NCBI GenBank assembly: GCA_963748295.1
Contig: CAVVIH010000003.1
Coordinates: 186,001 to 250,000, forward strand
Reading direction: 5' to 3'
Length of the DNA stretch: 64,000 nucleotides
DNA from: CAVVIH01 sp963748295
Lineage (GTDB): Bacteria > Acidobacteriota > Vicinamibacteria > Vicinamibacterales > 2-12-FULL-66-21
The notes under the pieces were generated by a model. That model had not been told where the DNA came from, made no database searches, and saw only the letters and a program-made list of their open reading frames with translations. Made by a program: the position numbers and the translations under genes. Each line of letters opens with the position of its first letter. Within the stretch, counting starts at the first letter, position 1. This document shows positions 35,982 through 45,312 of the stretch, piece by piece.

Positions 35982-37145
35982 TTGAGCAACACACCGATCA
36001 GGCTGACGGTCGTTGGGATAATCGCACTGTCGATCTGCGCGGCGGCTGCGCCCGCGCAGGAGCTCCAACCCGGCGCGATCGTCGACCGCGTCGAGTGTGC
36101 GGCCGATCCGTCGCAGACCTACGCGCTGTACCTTCCGTCGACCTATTCGGCCGATCGCAAATGGAGTCTGCTCCTCGCATTCCACCCTGCGGCGCGCGGC
36201 CGCGCAATGGTCGAGAAATATCAGGCGGCCGCCGAACAGTACGGCTACGTCGTCGCCGCCTCGAACAATTCGCGGAACGGTCCGTACACGGTGTCGGGGG
36301 CGGCGGCACAGGCCATGAGCGCCGACGTCAGCCGGCGCTTCTCGATCGATCCGCAGCGCGTCTACCTCACCGGCATGTCCGGCGGCGCCCGCGTCGCGAC
36401 GGGGATCGCGCTCGGCGCCAAGAACAACATCGCCGGCGTCATCGCCTCGAGCGCGGGCTACCCGGACGCGAAACCACGATCGAACGTCACGTTTCCGGTA
36501 TTCGGCACCGCGGGCACCGAGGACTTCAACTACCTCGAGATGCGGCTGCTCGATCGCAAGCTGACGTCGCCGCATTTCCTCGCCGTGTTCCGCGGCGGCC
36601 ACACGCTGCCGCCGGACGACGTCGCGTTCGACGGGCTCGAGTGGATGGAACTGCAAGCCATGCAGTCGGGCCGTCGCAGCCGCGACGGTGCACTGGCGGG
36701 ACGCATGCTCGAGAAGCGGCGCGCAAGGATTGCGTCGGCGGCAGACCCTCCCGAGATCGTGTACCTGCTGAACGCGGTCGTCGCAGATTTCAAGGGACTG
36801 CTTGACGTGTCCGCCGAGGCGCGTCGGCTCGAGGAGATGTCACGGCAGCCTGATGTGAAGAAAGCGCTCAAACGCGAGCAGGATGCCGACAACGCCGAAG
36901 GGCGGATGCTCGGAGACATCTTCGATCTCGAGGCGCAGCTCGCCGGCGACAACCGGGACGTGGCGCTCATGGGCCTGCGCGATCGGCTCACCAAGCTGGC
37001 GCGCAAGGCGGCGGAAGATGCGGAGACGCCGGAGCGCAGCCAGGCCAGGCGCGTGCTCCGATCGATCACAGCCGGCGCGTCAGGGCGCGTGCAGGATGGC
37101 GAGTACCTGAAGATCCTGGAAGGGTTCCGGCAGCCGGGCCGCTAG
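35982..37145 (+). CDS. Exported alpha/beta hydrolase (PHB-depolymerase/feruloyl-esterase-like)
   Basis: TTG start at 35982 and signal peptide (VVGIIALSICAAAAPAQ). The first 220 residues form an esterase domain: YALYLPSTYS, oxyanion region LLAFHPAARGR, nucleophile Ser in GMSGGAR, acid region FGTAGTEDFNY and His in FRGGHTLPPDD. The last 130 residues are charged and helical (EARRLEEMSRQPDVKKALK), of unknown role. The layout recalls secreted polyhydroxybutyrate depolymerases and feruloyl esterases; substrate is not evident. It is 59 bp behind the permease. Confidence 0.8.
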   Translation: MSNTPIRLTVVGIIALSICAAAAPAQELQPGAIVDRVECAADPSQTYALYLPSTYSADRKWSLLLAFHPAARGRAMVEKYQAAAEQYGYVVAASNNSRNGPYTVSGAAAQAMSADVSRRFSIDPQRVYLTGMSGGARVATGIALGAKNNIAGVIASSAGYPDAKPRSNVTFPVFGTAGTEDFNYLEMRLLDRKLTSPHFLAVFRGGHTLPPDDVAFDGLEWMELQAMQSGRRSRDGALAGRMLEKRRARIASAADPPEIVYLLNAVVADFKGLLDVSAEARRLEEMSRQPDVKKALKREQDADNAEGRMLGDIFDLEAQLAGDNRDVALMGLRDRLTKLARKAAEDAETPERSQARRVLRSITAGASGRVQDGEYLKILEGFRQPGR

Positions 37146-37152
37146 TCTCCAC

Positions 37153-38883
37153 TCAGCGGACGGTCAGAAGGTTTGCGATCTTCCGTCGGATATCCGGGGG
37201 CGCGCCGCGCGTCAGCCGATCCGCTCCCTCGAGCAGCACCAGGCCGGCATCGCGCCGGATGCTGTCCACGATCAGCGCTTCCATTTCGCGCTTCTCCGGC
37301 GACAGCCGCAGGCCGAATCGATCGTGCAGCACCGCGGTCAGCGAGGCAACCCGATCCTCGCCCCATCCGAAGTCGAGATCGTACTTGCCCGTGATTCCGG
37401 TTTCGTCGACGACCGGACGGCCGGCGATGGATTGCAGAGCCGACGCGAGCCGCTCCATCGTCGCATCACGCAGCACGGCCTTCTCGTAGCTCACCCAGGT
37501 GCCGGTGTCGGTGTGACGCGCGCGCTGCAGCCGCGGCGTGCCGGTCGCGCTGAGGACGAGCACGTCGAAGGGACGAACCTCGAGGTGCGTCTGCAGGTTC
37601 AGCCGGTTCTTCAACTCTTCCTGAAGCAGCGAGCGGAAGGACGCCTGGTCGTCGAGACTGACGACCGCGGTGATGGCGTACCGCGTTTGCCCCAGCCAGT
37701 TTGGCCCGATGACGCGCGCGGCGGGAATGTCGAACGCTGTCGCGAGCGCGACCTTGAGGGTCATCCCGTCCGATCGGATCATCGTCGGGTTGATGCTGGT
37801 CGAATCGCCGGACGCGGGCCCGATCGAGAACTCGAGCCACTTTTCAGAGCGCTGCTGCCGGTGCAGCACGACGGCCGAGCCGACGATCACGATCGCTACC
37901 GCGCCTGCCATCGCCACGAGTCCGATTCGGAATCGCCGGCCGGCGTGAATCCACGCAAAGACGGTCAGCCCGAGGGCGAGGCAGAGAAGCGCGACGATTG
38001 CGATCCCAGCGGCAGGCACCAGCGTCCAGCCTTCATTGCGGCGGTTCCTACCCGCGTATGCCTCCGCCTCGGCGTTCGGCGGGAAGAGTGACGGGATGTC
38101 GAGGACGCGTTCGCCCTTCTTCAGCTCCTCCGACAGGTTGAAGGTCACGACGCGCTCGAAGTCGTGGAAGTAATACAGGTACATCGTCCGCGACTGGAGG
38201 TCGTAGACGTTGGAGTAGAGCGTGGGGGAGGCGCCGTTCTGATGCGTTTCGGCAAGGATCCGCCGGAACAGATCGACCGAGATGTCCTCGCCTGCCCGCT
38301 CGAGCATCGACGTCGCGATCGAGAAGCGGCGATCCGTCGAGCCGGTCTGCGGCCGCGACTGATGAAAGTTCGTCTGCACGAAATGCCGGCGTGTCTTGCG
38401 CACCATCGCATCGGGCTCGATCGACACGGCGTCGCCGCCGGCATCCGCGAACATGAGGACCCCGCGCGTCAGGAAGCCGCGGTTGTACTGGCTGAAAAGT
38501 CGGACGACTTCCTCGACCGTCGCGCATTCCGCCATCGCCTTGTCGACGATGTTGCCGGGGAAGTGCGGCAGGCTGGATGACCCGGTGGCCTTCACTGCGG
38601 GCGTCGCGAAGCCGTCGAACCACAGCCCGCGCTCGTTCATGCCGCCCTGCGGCCACATGTCGTCGAACCCCACATACAGGCGGCCGTAAGTGCCGGGGGT
38701 CGCCGGCACGAACCGGAGCTTGGTTCGCGGGTTGTAGTAGTCCTCGTTGTTGCCGACGAGCACGCGTCCGCCCGCATCGACGGCGCAGAACGCCGTGCAC
38801 GCGTCGGCGACGGCGCCGGCGAGGTGCACCAGCGCGCAGAACAGGAGCCCCACCACCGCGAGCCGGATGGACGCTTGCCGCAT
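37153..38883 (-). CDS. Ntn-type amide hydrolase fused through a TM helix to a DUF3738-like domain
   Basis: Signal peptide (LAVVGLLFCALVHLAGAVADA) ends just before Cys29, which begins CTAFCAVDAGGRVLVGNNED. A Cys at the mature N-terminus followed by a GNNED loop is the signature of choloylglycine-hydrolase/penicillin-acylase-type Ntn hydrolases; FAT, QGGMNERGLWFDG and the SQYNRGFL segment fit. About residue 285 come two hydrophobic segments (LVPAAGIAIVALLCLALGLTVF and IGLVAMAGAVAIVIVGSAVVL), then a domain with the DUF3738/TIGR03435 pattern: VIGPNWLGQTRYAI, LLQEELKNRLNLQTHLEVRPFDVLVL, IAGRPVVDETGITGKYDLDF and LTAVLHDRFGLRLSPEKREMEALIVDSI. The two families are normally separate proteins. Confidence 0.8.
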   Translation of the reverse strand: MRQASIRLAVVGLLFCALVHLAGAVADACTAFCAVDAGGRVLVGNNEDYYNPRTKLRFVPATPGTYGRLYVGFDDMWPQGGMNERGLWFDGFATPAVKATGSSSLPHFPGNIVDKAMAECATVEEVVRLFSQYNRGFLTRGVLMFADAGGDAVSIEPDAMVRKTRRHFVQTNFHQSRPQTGSTDRRFSIATSMLERAGEDISVDLFRRILAETHQNGASPTLYSNVYDLQSRTMYLYYFHDFERVVTFNLSEELKKGERVLDIPSLFPPNAEAEAYAGRNRRNEGWTLVPAAGIAIVALLCLALGLTVFAWIHAGRRFRIGLVAMAGAVAIVIVGSAVVLHRQQRSEKWLEFSIGPASGDSTSINPTMIRSDGMTLKVALATAFDIPAARVIGPNWLGQTRYAITAVVSLDDQASFRSLLQEELKNRLNLQTHLEVRPFDVLVLSATGTPRLQRARHTDTGTWVSYEKAVLRDATMERLASALQSIAGRPVVDETGITGKYDLDFGWGEDRVASLTAVLHDRFGLRLSPEKREMEALIVDSIRRDAGLVLLEGADRLTRGAPPDIRRKIANLLTVR

Positions 38884-39034
38884 TGGGGGATGACCTCCGA
38901 GCTATCGAGGACCGGGCAGTGTCGAGAGCAAGGATAGTTCCGGACGCAAGTGGTTGAAAATGCTGTGCAATCTGATCCCGCAGGTGGCCGGAAGCGGGAC
39001 GCTACGGGCGAAATCGGACAACCGCCCGGTGTGC

Positions 39035-39679
39035 TTACGAATCGTAATCCAGCCCGCTCAACTCTCCGTCGACGTATTCGCACGCCCAGAAGCGATCTTC
39101 GTCCGGACCCTTGAAATCGATCTCGACGCGGCCCGGACGGTCCGGCCAATAGAACTTGAGCGACGAAATCTCCAGCGCACGGATCTCGCCGGCGATCTCG
39201 GGATCCTCCGGCGCAACGCTTTCCGCTTCGCCGACCACGAACGCCATCACCTGCGATTCAAGCGAGTCGAAGCGAGCGATGAGATTTCGAGCCGACGCGA
39301 GCAGTTGAGGGTTCGGTTCGTCGGCGCCTTCGATCAGGATCTCCACCTGGCGGGCGCCGCGCACGACTGTGGCCTCCCAGCAGCGATTGCGCCGATTCCG
39401 CGTCAGCCTGCCCAGCTGCGAATCGGGGCGGACATCGCCCCGCACCCTGCTGACTGCGGCCCACACGCGGCTCGACACGCGCGTCCAGATCATCACCAGC
39501 GCAGACGGGAACATGACGAGGACGAACAGCCAGCCGAGCCCGAGGACCAGCCAGTGGAGAATCCGGTACGGGATGTACCCGGCCGCGTAGATGAGCAGGA
39601 GTCCGAGGGCGCCGCCGATGAGCGCATCCCAGACGGTTGGCTCGACGTCGCCGGCGGCTGTGAGGCGTGGTCGCGTCAA
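39035..39679 (-). CDS. Membrane protein with DUF2262-like cytoplasmic domain
   Basis: 214 residues. Two closely spaced hydrophobic helices (LIGGALGLLLIYAAGYI, LVLGLGWLFVLVMFPSALVMIW) are followed by a soluble domain ending FYWPDRPGRVEIDFKGPDED and EYVDGELSGLDYDS. The C-terminal pattern is reminiscent of small DUF2262/DUF6985-type domains; I cannot name a function. It is convergent with nothing and divergent from the permease gene 77 bp away. Confidence 0.65.
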   Translation of the reverse strand: MTRPRLTAAGDVEPTVWDALIGGALGLLLIYAAGYIPYRILHWLVLGLGWLFVLVMFPSALVMIWTRVSSRVWAAVSRVRGDVRPDSQLGRLTRNRRNRCWEATVVRGARQVEILIEGADEPNPQLLASARNLIARFDSLESQVMAFVVGEAESVAPEDPEIAGEIRALEISSLKFYWPDRPGRVEIDFKGPDEDRFWACEYVDGELSGLDYDS

Positions 39680-39756
39680 GAGAGTGCCACGGTCACTCTA
39701 TGTCAGGCGGGCGTTCCGCTGCTAACAGAGAGGATGCGAAGCGCGTCCTATGCCCC

Positions 39757-42150
39757 ATGGCCCTTCTCCGCGACCTCCGCTTCGCGATCCGCAGCCTCCT
39801 CCGATCGCGTGGCTACACCGCTGCCGCGATCCTCACCCTGGCGCTCGGCATGACGCTCTGCACGACCGCGCTCGTGGTCGTCAAGGCGTACCTGTTCACC
39901 GGGTTGCCTTATCCCGCCGCCGATCGTCTTTACTGGATCCGCTACGCCGCACCCGATCAGGACATGCCGCGGGGAATGGAGAAGCTCGATTGGACGAGCC
40001 TCTCCGACGTCATCGAGCACCCCGTCGCGTGGGACCTCGACATGTTCTACCTGCTCGGCGGTCAGTACGCGGAGTCGGCGCCCGGTGCGTGGGTCACCGA
40101 AGGGTTCGTTCGCGGGCTGGGCATCCAGCCGTCAATCGGGCACGGGTTCGACGCCAAGGCATTCGTCACCGGCGGACCGAACGTCGCGATCATCTCGCAT
40201 CGCCTGTGGACGACGCGCTTCGGCAGCGACCCGGGGATCGTCGGCCAAACGTTCGCGGCTTACGTCAGCGATCGCCCGAACGAGGCCGAGAAGTTCACGA
40301 TCATCGGCGTGATGCCGCCGTCGTTCTGGCACATCAATCCGTACACGGACATCCTGGCGCCGCTGCGCGCGCCGACGTTTCCGTACATGGCGCGCCTCAA
40401 AGCAGGCGTCACCGCCGCCGACGCCTCCGCGCGCATAAGCCGTCTCGTACGCGCGGGAACGGCGGGGGTGCCGGAGGGTTGGTCCGCTCGACTCGAATCG
40501 CTGCACGACGCCCACGTCGCACAGATACGGCGGCCGCTCACGACCGCAAGCATCGCCGCCGCCCTCGTTCTCCTCGTCGGCTGCGGCAACGTCGCCGGCC
40601 TTCTGCTCGTACGATGGACCCGTCGTCAGCGCGAGATTGCCATGCGCGCGGCGCTCGGCGCCAGCCGCGCCGCGATTGCGCGCATGCTGATCGCCGAAGG
40701 CACGATCATCGCCGCGGTCGCAACCCTGCTCGCGGTGATCGTTTCGTCGGCGCTGACTTCGTGGCTCGCGCCGCTGGCGCAACAGCAGCTCGGACGCTCG
40801 GCCCCTGGCGGCGCCGTGGCGTTCGGCACCGACCTTCGCGTCGTCGGGTTTGCGGCAGCCGTCGGCGCTGCGACCGCCATCCTCTGCTCGCTCGTGCCGA
40901 TGATTGCGCTGCTGCGGCCCGGCCTCGCGGCCCTGCACGCCGGCGGCCGCGGCGCCACCGAAGGCCCGCGGAGTCGTGTCATGCGAAACGTGCTCGTCAC
41001 CGCTCAGATTGCGGTGTCGCTCGCGCTGCTGTCGGGTTCGTCGCTGATGCTGCGATCGGTCGGCGAGATGCTTCGCGTCAACATGGGAATCGACGCCTCC
41101 CAGGTCGTCACCGGCTCCCTCACGCTTCGCCTGGCGCGCTACCCGGATCCCGCGGCGTGGGCCGGCGCTTTCGATCGGATGCTCGATGCGCTGGGGCGGA
41201 CTGCCGCCGTGAGGACCGCCGGCTTGACGAACGCCTGGCCGGTGCAGCAGCCGGCGTTGATCGCGATCGCACCGGCCGGGCAGAACGGCGGGTCCACACG
41301 AGCCGCGGTGCACGGCGTCACGGACGGTTACTTCGACGCGCTCGCGATCCCGATGGCGGCAGGCCGGCGCTTCGCCTCGAGCGATCGCCCCGGCAGCGAA
41401 CCGGTCGCGATCCTCAGCGAGACGTTGTCGCAGCGCCTCGGTCCATCTTCGGGCGCGCTCGGCGCGTACATCGACATTTCCGAGTCGGTCCGCTCCGGGC
41501 CGCCGGCGAGCGTGCGGCGGCGCATCATCGGCATCGCGCGCGACGTCCGCCAGGGCATCGACGACAACGAGCTTGCCGATGTCTACGTCCCGTTGATGCA
41601 GGCGCCGACGAGATTCGCGTTCCTCATCATCCGGGTGTCCGGCGCGAGCGCGGAAGCGGTGCCGCAGGTTCGCGAGTCGCTGCGCCAGGTCGATCCCGAG
41701 CTCGCGCTCGACCGCGTCCGTCCGCTGCAGTCGACCGTCGATGAGCTGGTTACCCGGCCGCAGTTCATGACGACGCTCCTCGGCGCGCTCGCGGCCGCCG
41801 CGGCGGTGCTCGCCCTGGTCGGGCTGTACGGCGTGATCGCCTACGCAGTCCGGCAGCGCGAACGCGAGGTCGCGGTCCGGCTCGCCGTCGGCGCGGCGCC
41901 GCGGCAGATTGCCCGCCTCTTCGTCCGGCAGGCCGCGCGGCTGATCGCGTCCGGCCTGGCGCTCGGCATCGCCATCACCTTGATGACGACGCGGTTCATC
42001 GAGAGTGAGCTGTTCGGCGTGTCGCCCCACGATCCCATGGCGCTGGCGGGGGCCGCCGCGCTGTTCGGCCTCGCCGCGCTCGCCGCCGTCTGGTATCCGG
42101 CGCGGCGTGCGTCCCTCACCGATCCAGCCATTGCCCTTCGGAGCGAGTAG
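39757..42150 (+). CDS. MacB/FtsX-like ABC permease (orphan permease lacking the N-terminal extension)
   Basis: 797 residues starting LLRDLRFAIRSLLRSRGYTAAAI, so it begins directly at TM1 and lacks the soluble leader of the other two permeases here. Two MacB periplasmic core plus FtsX repeats follow, with signatures QREIAMRAALGASRAAIARML and REREVAVRLAVGAAPRQIARLF. No ATPase is adjacent and no PadR gene precedes it. ATG at 39757 is used; an in-frame upstream frame is open but lacks homology. A copy of the GCGCCCAACGCC-type repeat follows its stop. Confidence 0.87.
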   Translation: MALLRDLRFAIRSLLRSRGYTAAAILTLALGMTLCTTALVVVKAYLFTGLPYPAADRLYWIRYAAPDQDMPRGMEKLDWTSLSDVIEHPVAWDLDMFYLLGGQYAESAPGAWVTEGFVRGLGIQPSIGHGFDAKAFVTGGPNVAIISHRLWTTRFGSDPGIVGQTFAAYVSDRPNEAEKFTIIGVMPPSFWHINPYTDILAPLRAPTFPYMARLKAGVTAADASARISRLVRAGTAGVPEGWSARLESLHDAHVAQIRRPLTTASIAAALVLLVGCGNVAGLLLVRWTRRQREIAMRAALGASRAAIARMLIAEGTIIAAVATLLAVIVSSALTSWLAPLAQQQLGRSAPGGAVAFGTDLRVVGFAAAVGAATAILCSLVPMIALLRPGLAALHAGGRGATEGPRSRVMRNVLVTAQIAVSLALLSGSSLMLRSVGEMLRVNMGIDASQVVTGSLTLRLARYPDPAAWAGAFDRMLDALGRTAAVRTAGLTNAWPVQQPALIAIAPAGQNGGSTRAAVHGVTDGYFDALAIPMAAGRRFASSDRPGSEPVAILSETLSQRLGPSSGALGAYIDISESVRSGPPASVRRRIIGIARDVRQGIDDNELADVYVPLMQAPTRFAFLIIRVSGASAEAVPQVRESLRQVDPELALDRVRPLQSTVDELVTRPQFMTTLLGALAAAAAVLALVGLYGVIAYAVRQREREVAVRLAVGAAPRQIARLFVRQAARLIASGLALGIAITLMTTRFIESELFGVSPHDPMALAGAAALFGLAALAAVWYPARRASLTDPAIALRSE

Positions 42151-42178
42151 GGCCGAGCGCCGAGCGCCCAACGCCGCC
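42151..42178. repeat. Dispersed GCGCCCAACGCC-type repeat, copy 2
   Basis: GGCCGAGCGCCGAGCGCCCAACGCC-like sequence directly follows the permease stop and matches the cluster at 24507-24593, which also lies directly behind a stop codon. Confidence 0.55.
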
Positions 42179-42182
42179 ACCA

Positions 42183-42212
42183 TTGACTCCGCCCCCGCAA
42201 TTCGCATATATA
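42183..42212 (+). promoter_or_regulatory. Promoter and AT-rich operator of the second PadR/permease unit
   Basis: TTGACT (42183-42188) and TATATA (42207-42212) are 18 bp apart. CATATATATG and CATATATG palindromes cover the -10 element and the start codon (ATG at 42225) and there is no ribosome site, so transcription would begin only about 5-7 nt before the ATG: an almost leaderless mRNA under a PadR-style operator. Confidence 0.6.
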
Positions 42213-42224
42213 TGACTCACATAT

Positions 42225-42572
42225 ATGGGAGTCACACCACCAGACGAGAGCACGCTGAAAAAGGGGACCGCCGAACTGCTGATCCTCGCGCAGCTCGAGC
42301 ACCGGCCGAGCCACGGCTACGAGATCGCGCAGAAGATCGACCTCCGCACCGGCGGCACCGTCTCGTTTCACGTGGCGTCGCTCTATCCAATCCTCTATCG
42401 CCTGGAGCGCCGCGGCCTGATCGCCGGGCGGTGGGTCGAGAAGGCGGGCCAGCGGCGCCGGCGCTATTACACGCTGACCGCCGCGGGCCGGAAAATGCTG
42501 GCCGAGCGGCGCCGGAACTGGCGCGCGTTCATGGAAGCGGTGCAGGCCGCAGCGGGGCTCGATCTTGCGTGA
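42225..42572 (+). CDS. PadR-family transcriptional regulator
   Basis: 115-residue winged-helix protein with LKKGTAELLILAQLEHRPSHGYEI, ASLYPILYRLERRGLIAGRW and YYTLTAAGRKMLAERR, the full PadR signature. The start ATG lies inside an ATATATG palindrome with no ribosome site. Its last codons overlap the TTG start of the permease by 8 bp, so the two are translationally coupled. It most likely represses this pair. Confidence 0.92.
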   Translation: MGVTPPDESTLKKGTAELLILAQLEHRPSHGYEIAQKIDLRTGGTVSFHVASLYPILYRLERRGLIAGRWVEKAGQRRRRYYTLTAAGRKMLAERRRNWRAFMEAVQAAAGLDLA

Positions 42573-45312
42573 TTTCCAGCGCCTCGTCCGCGAGCACGTC
42601 CGCCCGCTCGGCTTGCCGCCCCAGCACGAGCTCAAGATCGTCGAGGAGCTGGCGGCCCAGATCGAGGATGCGTATCACGGCCTGATTGCCGGCGGCCTTT
42701 CAGACGAGGATGCCTGGATCGAGCTGCAGCAGCAGATGCCCGACTGGGAGGCGGTCGGTCAGGAGCTGCTCGACGAAGAGCCGATCATCGTGCGGTTCGC
42801 GCCGCCGGAGCCACGCCGGCCGTGGGCGAGGCTGAGCCTCGGACTCGCCCGCGATCTGCAGGCGGCCGCCAGGCTCGTCGTCAAGGATCGCGGCTTCACA
42901 CTCAGCATTCTCCTTACGCTGGCAATCTGTCTCGGCGTCAACGCCGCGATTTTCACGGTCGTTCACTCCGTGCTGCTGCGGCCGCTCCCGGTTCCCGACT
43001 CGCATCGCCTGGTGGCGATGGGCGATGTGTACCCGACCATCTCGCCAACCGACATTCTGTCCAACACGGTCCCCGCCTACCTCGATCGGTTGAAGGCAGT
43101 CACCACCCTTCAGGACCAGGCGTTGTTTGGCTTCTGGTTCGATACGCTGACGATCGACGGAATTCCGCAGGAAATCCGCGGCATGCGGGCGACGCCGTCG
43201 TTGTTCCGGGTGCTGCAGGTGCAGCCGGCGCTCGGACGCGCGTTCACCGAAGCCGAAGGCGAGCCTGGCGCCGATCAGAAGATCATCCTGAGCCATGGCC
43301 TCTGGCAGCGGCTCTATGGCGGCGACACGACGGTGATCGGCCGGACCTTGCGCCTGGGTTTCACCGGTCAGGCCTACACGATCGTCGGCGTGATGCCGCG
43401 CGGGTTCTCGTTCTTCGACCTCGGTTCCGCCGGCCATGCCCGCACGGCGAACGACGACGTGCAATTCTGGATTCCGCTCGCCTTTACGCCCGCACACCGA
43501 TCCGAGGCATCGCGCACGCGATACAGCTTCTATCACGTCGGCCGCCTGCGGCCCGACGCATCGGTCGATCAGGTCCGGGCGCAGATCGATGCGCTGAACG
43601 CGGAGACGATCCGGCGCTTTCCGGACCTGCAGTTTGCCGAGCTCGGCATGTACACGGCGGTGACGCCGTTGCAGGACGCGCTCACGCTGAGCGTTCGCCG
43701 CATCCTCTATTTATTGTGGGGCGGCGCCGCGTTCGTGCTGCTGATTGGCGCACTCAACATCGGGAACCTGGCGCTCGCACGCGCCAGCGGCCGCACGCGC
43801 GAGCTGGCGACACGCGTCGCCCTCGGCGCGAGCCGGTTCCGCGTCGTACGCCAGCTGATTGTCGAAGGCGTGCTGCTCGCCTCAGTCGGCGGCGTCGCCG
43901 GCCTCGCGGTTGGTCACGCGATGCTTCGGGCGCTCGCATCGAGCGGCCTCGCGGACATACCGAACGGCTCGGCGGTTCAGATCGACGCGACCGTCGTCTT
44001 CGCCATCCTGGCCACGGCGATACTGGTGGGTGCGCTGATCGGACTCGTGTCTGCTACTTTCGTCGACGGCTCGAACCTGAATCAGACTCTCGCCGAGGGG
44101 AATCGACTTGGCACCAGCGGACGATCGTCGCGCTTCTTCCGGCGCGGCCTCGTCGTCGCGCAGGTTGCGCTGTCGATCGTGCTGTTGACCGGCGCCGGCC
44201 TGCTGCTGGCCAGTTTCCGCAACCTCCTCGCCGTCGACGCGGGGTTCGATCCGCAGCGCGTGACGACGGCGACGATCTTTCCGCCGCCATCGCGGTACAG
44301 CGACCAGCAATCGATCGCGGAGTTGTTGAACCGCATTCTCGAATCGATCCGGCGCATTCCCGGCGTGCAGGCCGCCGGCATCACCTCGAACATCGCGCTG
44401 AGCGGCCGGACCAGCCCGGCCTCGGTCTCGGCTGCCGACGTCCCGCCGCAACAAAATGCGGCTCCCGTCCTTCCATCCGTCGTCAGCGTGACGCCCGGAT
44501 ACTTCGAGGCCATCGGCACGCCGCTCGTTCGCGGCCGGTACTTCTCTGATTCCGATCGTGAGAACACGCAGCTGGTGGCGATTGTCGACGAGCGGCTGGC
44601 GAAGCGGTTCTGGCCGGACGACGATCCGATTGGCAAGAGCCTGAGCCGCGGCGGTTCCGAGCCATCCACCGTCGTCGGCGTGGTTCGCCACGTCAGGTTC
44701 GAGAGCCTCACCGGGCAGTCGGACTCCACCGGCGCGGCCTACTTCCCGTACCGGCAGATGGCGGTGCCGAGCCGGCTGCGATGGCTCGCGGTCAAGACCG
44801 CGGGCGAGCTTCCCGGCGTGATCAGGGCGCTTCGAGCATCGGTCGCGGCCATCGATCCGGACCTGCCGCTCTCCGACACGCAAACCATGACGCAGCGCAC
44901 CGCGCAGTCCGTCGTCGCGCAGCGGCTCGCCATGGGCCTGGCGGGCGTATTCGGGATCGTCGCGCTGTTGCTGTCTGTGCTGGGGATCTACGGAGTTCTG
45001 GCTTACGTCGTGGCGCAGAAGTCGCGCGAGATCGGCATCCGAGTCGCGCTCGGGAGCACGCCTCGAGGGATCTTTCGTCTCTTCTTCAACGAAGGGCTGA
45101 TATTGACTGCGTGCGGCCTCGTGCTCGGCCTGCTCGGCGCCGTGACGATCGGGCGTGCGCTCGAAGGCCAGGTTTTCGGCGTCGAGCCCACGGATCCGCT
45201 AATCCTCACCGCGGTCACGGGTGCGACGGCGATCGTCGCGCTGCTCGCGTGCGTGTCGCCGGCGTATCGTGCAACGCTCGTCGATCCGTTGACGGTGTTG
45301 AATGACCAGTAA
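42565..45312 (+). CDS. Acidobacterial duplicated orphan permease (MacB/FtsX-like ABC permease)
   Basis: 915 residues from TTG at 42565. The N-terminal soluble leader (HELKIVEELAAQIEDAYHGL, GLSDEDAWIELQQQMPDW) is a variant of the orphan-permease leader; TM1 is FTLSILLTLAICLGVNAAIF. Two MacB core plus FtsX modules follow, with TRELATRVALGASRFRVVRQL and SREIGIRVALGSTPRGIFRLF. The long frame is unbroken. It overlaps the PadR gene, and no ATPase lies nearby. Confidence 0.92.
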   Translation: MRDFQRLVREHVRPLGLPPQHELKIVEELAAQIEDAYHGLIAGGLSDEDAWIELQQQMPDWEAVGQELLDEEPIIVRFAPPEPRRPWARLSLGLARDLQAAARLVVKDRGFTLSILLTLAICLGVNAAIFTVVHSVLLRPLPVPDSHRLVAMGDVYPTISPTDILSNTVPAYLDRLKAVTTLQDQALFGFWFDTLTIDGIPQEIRGMRATPSLFRVLQVQPALGRAFTEAEGEPGADQKIILSHGLWQRLYGGDTTVIGRTLRLGFTGQAYTIVGVMPRGFSFFDLGSAGHARTANDDVQFWIPLAFTPAHRSEASRTRYSFYHVGRLRPDASVDQVRAQIDALNAETIRRFPDLQFAELGMYTAVTPLQDALTLSVRRILYLLWGGAAFVLLIGALNIGNLALARASGRTRELATRVALGASRFRVVRQLIVEGVLLASVGGVAGLAVGHAMLRALASSGLADIPNGSAVQIDATVVFAILATAILVGALIGLVSATFVDGSNLNQTLAEGNRLGTSGRSSRFFRRGLVVAQVALSIVLLTGAGLLLASFRNLLAVDAGFDPQRVTTATIFPPPSRYSDQQSIAELLNRILESIRRIPGVQAAGITSNIALSGRTSPASVSAADVPPQQNAAPVLPSVVSVTPGYFEAIGTPLVRGRYFSDSDRENTQLVAIVDERLAKRFWPDDDPIGKSLSRGGSEPSTVVGVVRHVRFESLTGQSDSTGAAYFPYRQMAVPSRLRWLAVKTAGELPGVIRALRASVAAIDPDLPLSDTQTMTQRTAQSVVAQRLAMGLAGVFGIVALLLSVLGIYGVLAYVVAQKSREIGIRVALGSTPRGIFRLFFNEGLILTACGLVLGLLGAVTIGRALEGQVFGVEPTDPLILTAVTGATAIVALLACVSPAYRATLVDPLTVLNDQ

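Noticed and set aside
37153..38883. Plain bile-salt hydrolase
   Set aside because: The Cys-led N-terminus fits the Ntn superfamily, but the substrate cannot be inferred, and the second half is an unrelated domain.
40132..42207. 691-residue minus-strand frame opposite a permease
   Set aside because: Low-complexity Arg/Ala/Gly composition typical of the antisense of a high-GC gene; the plus strand encodes a clear ABC permease.
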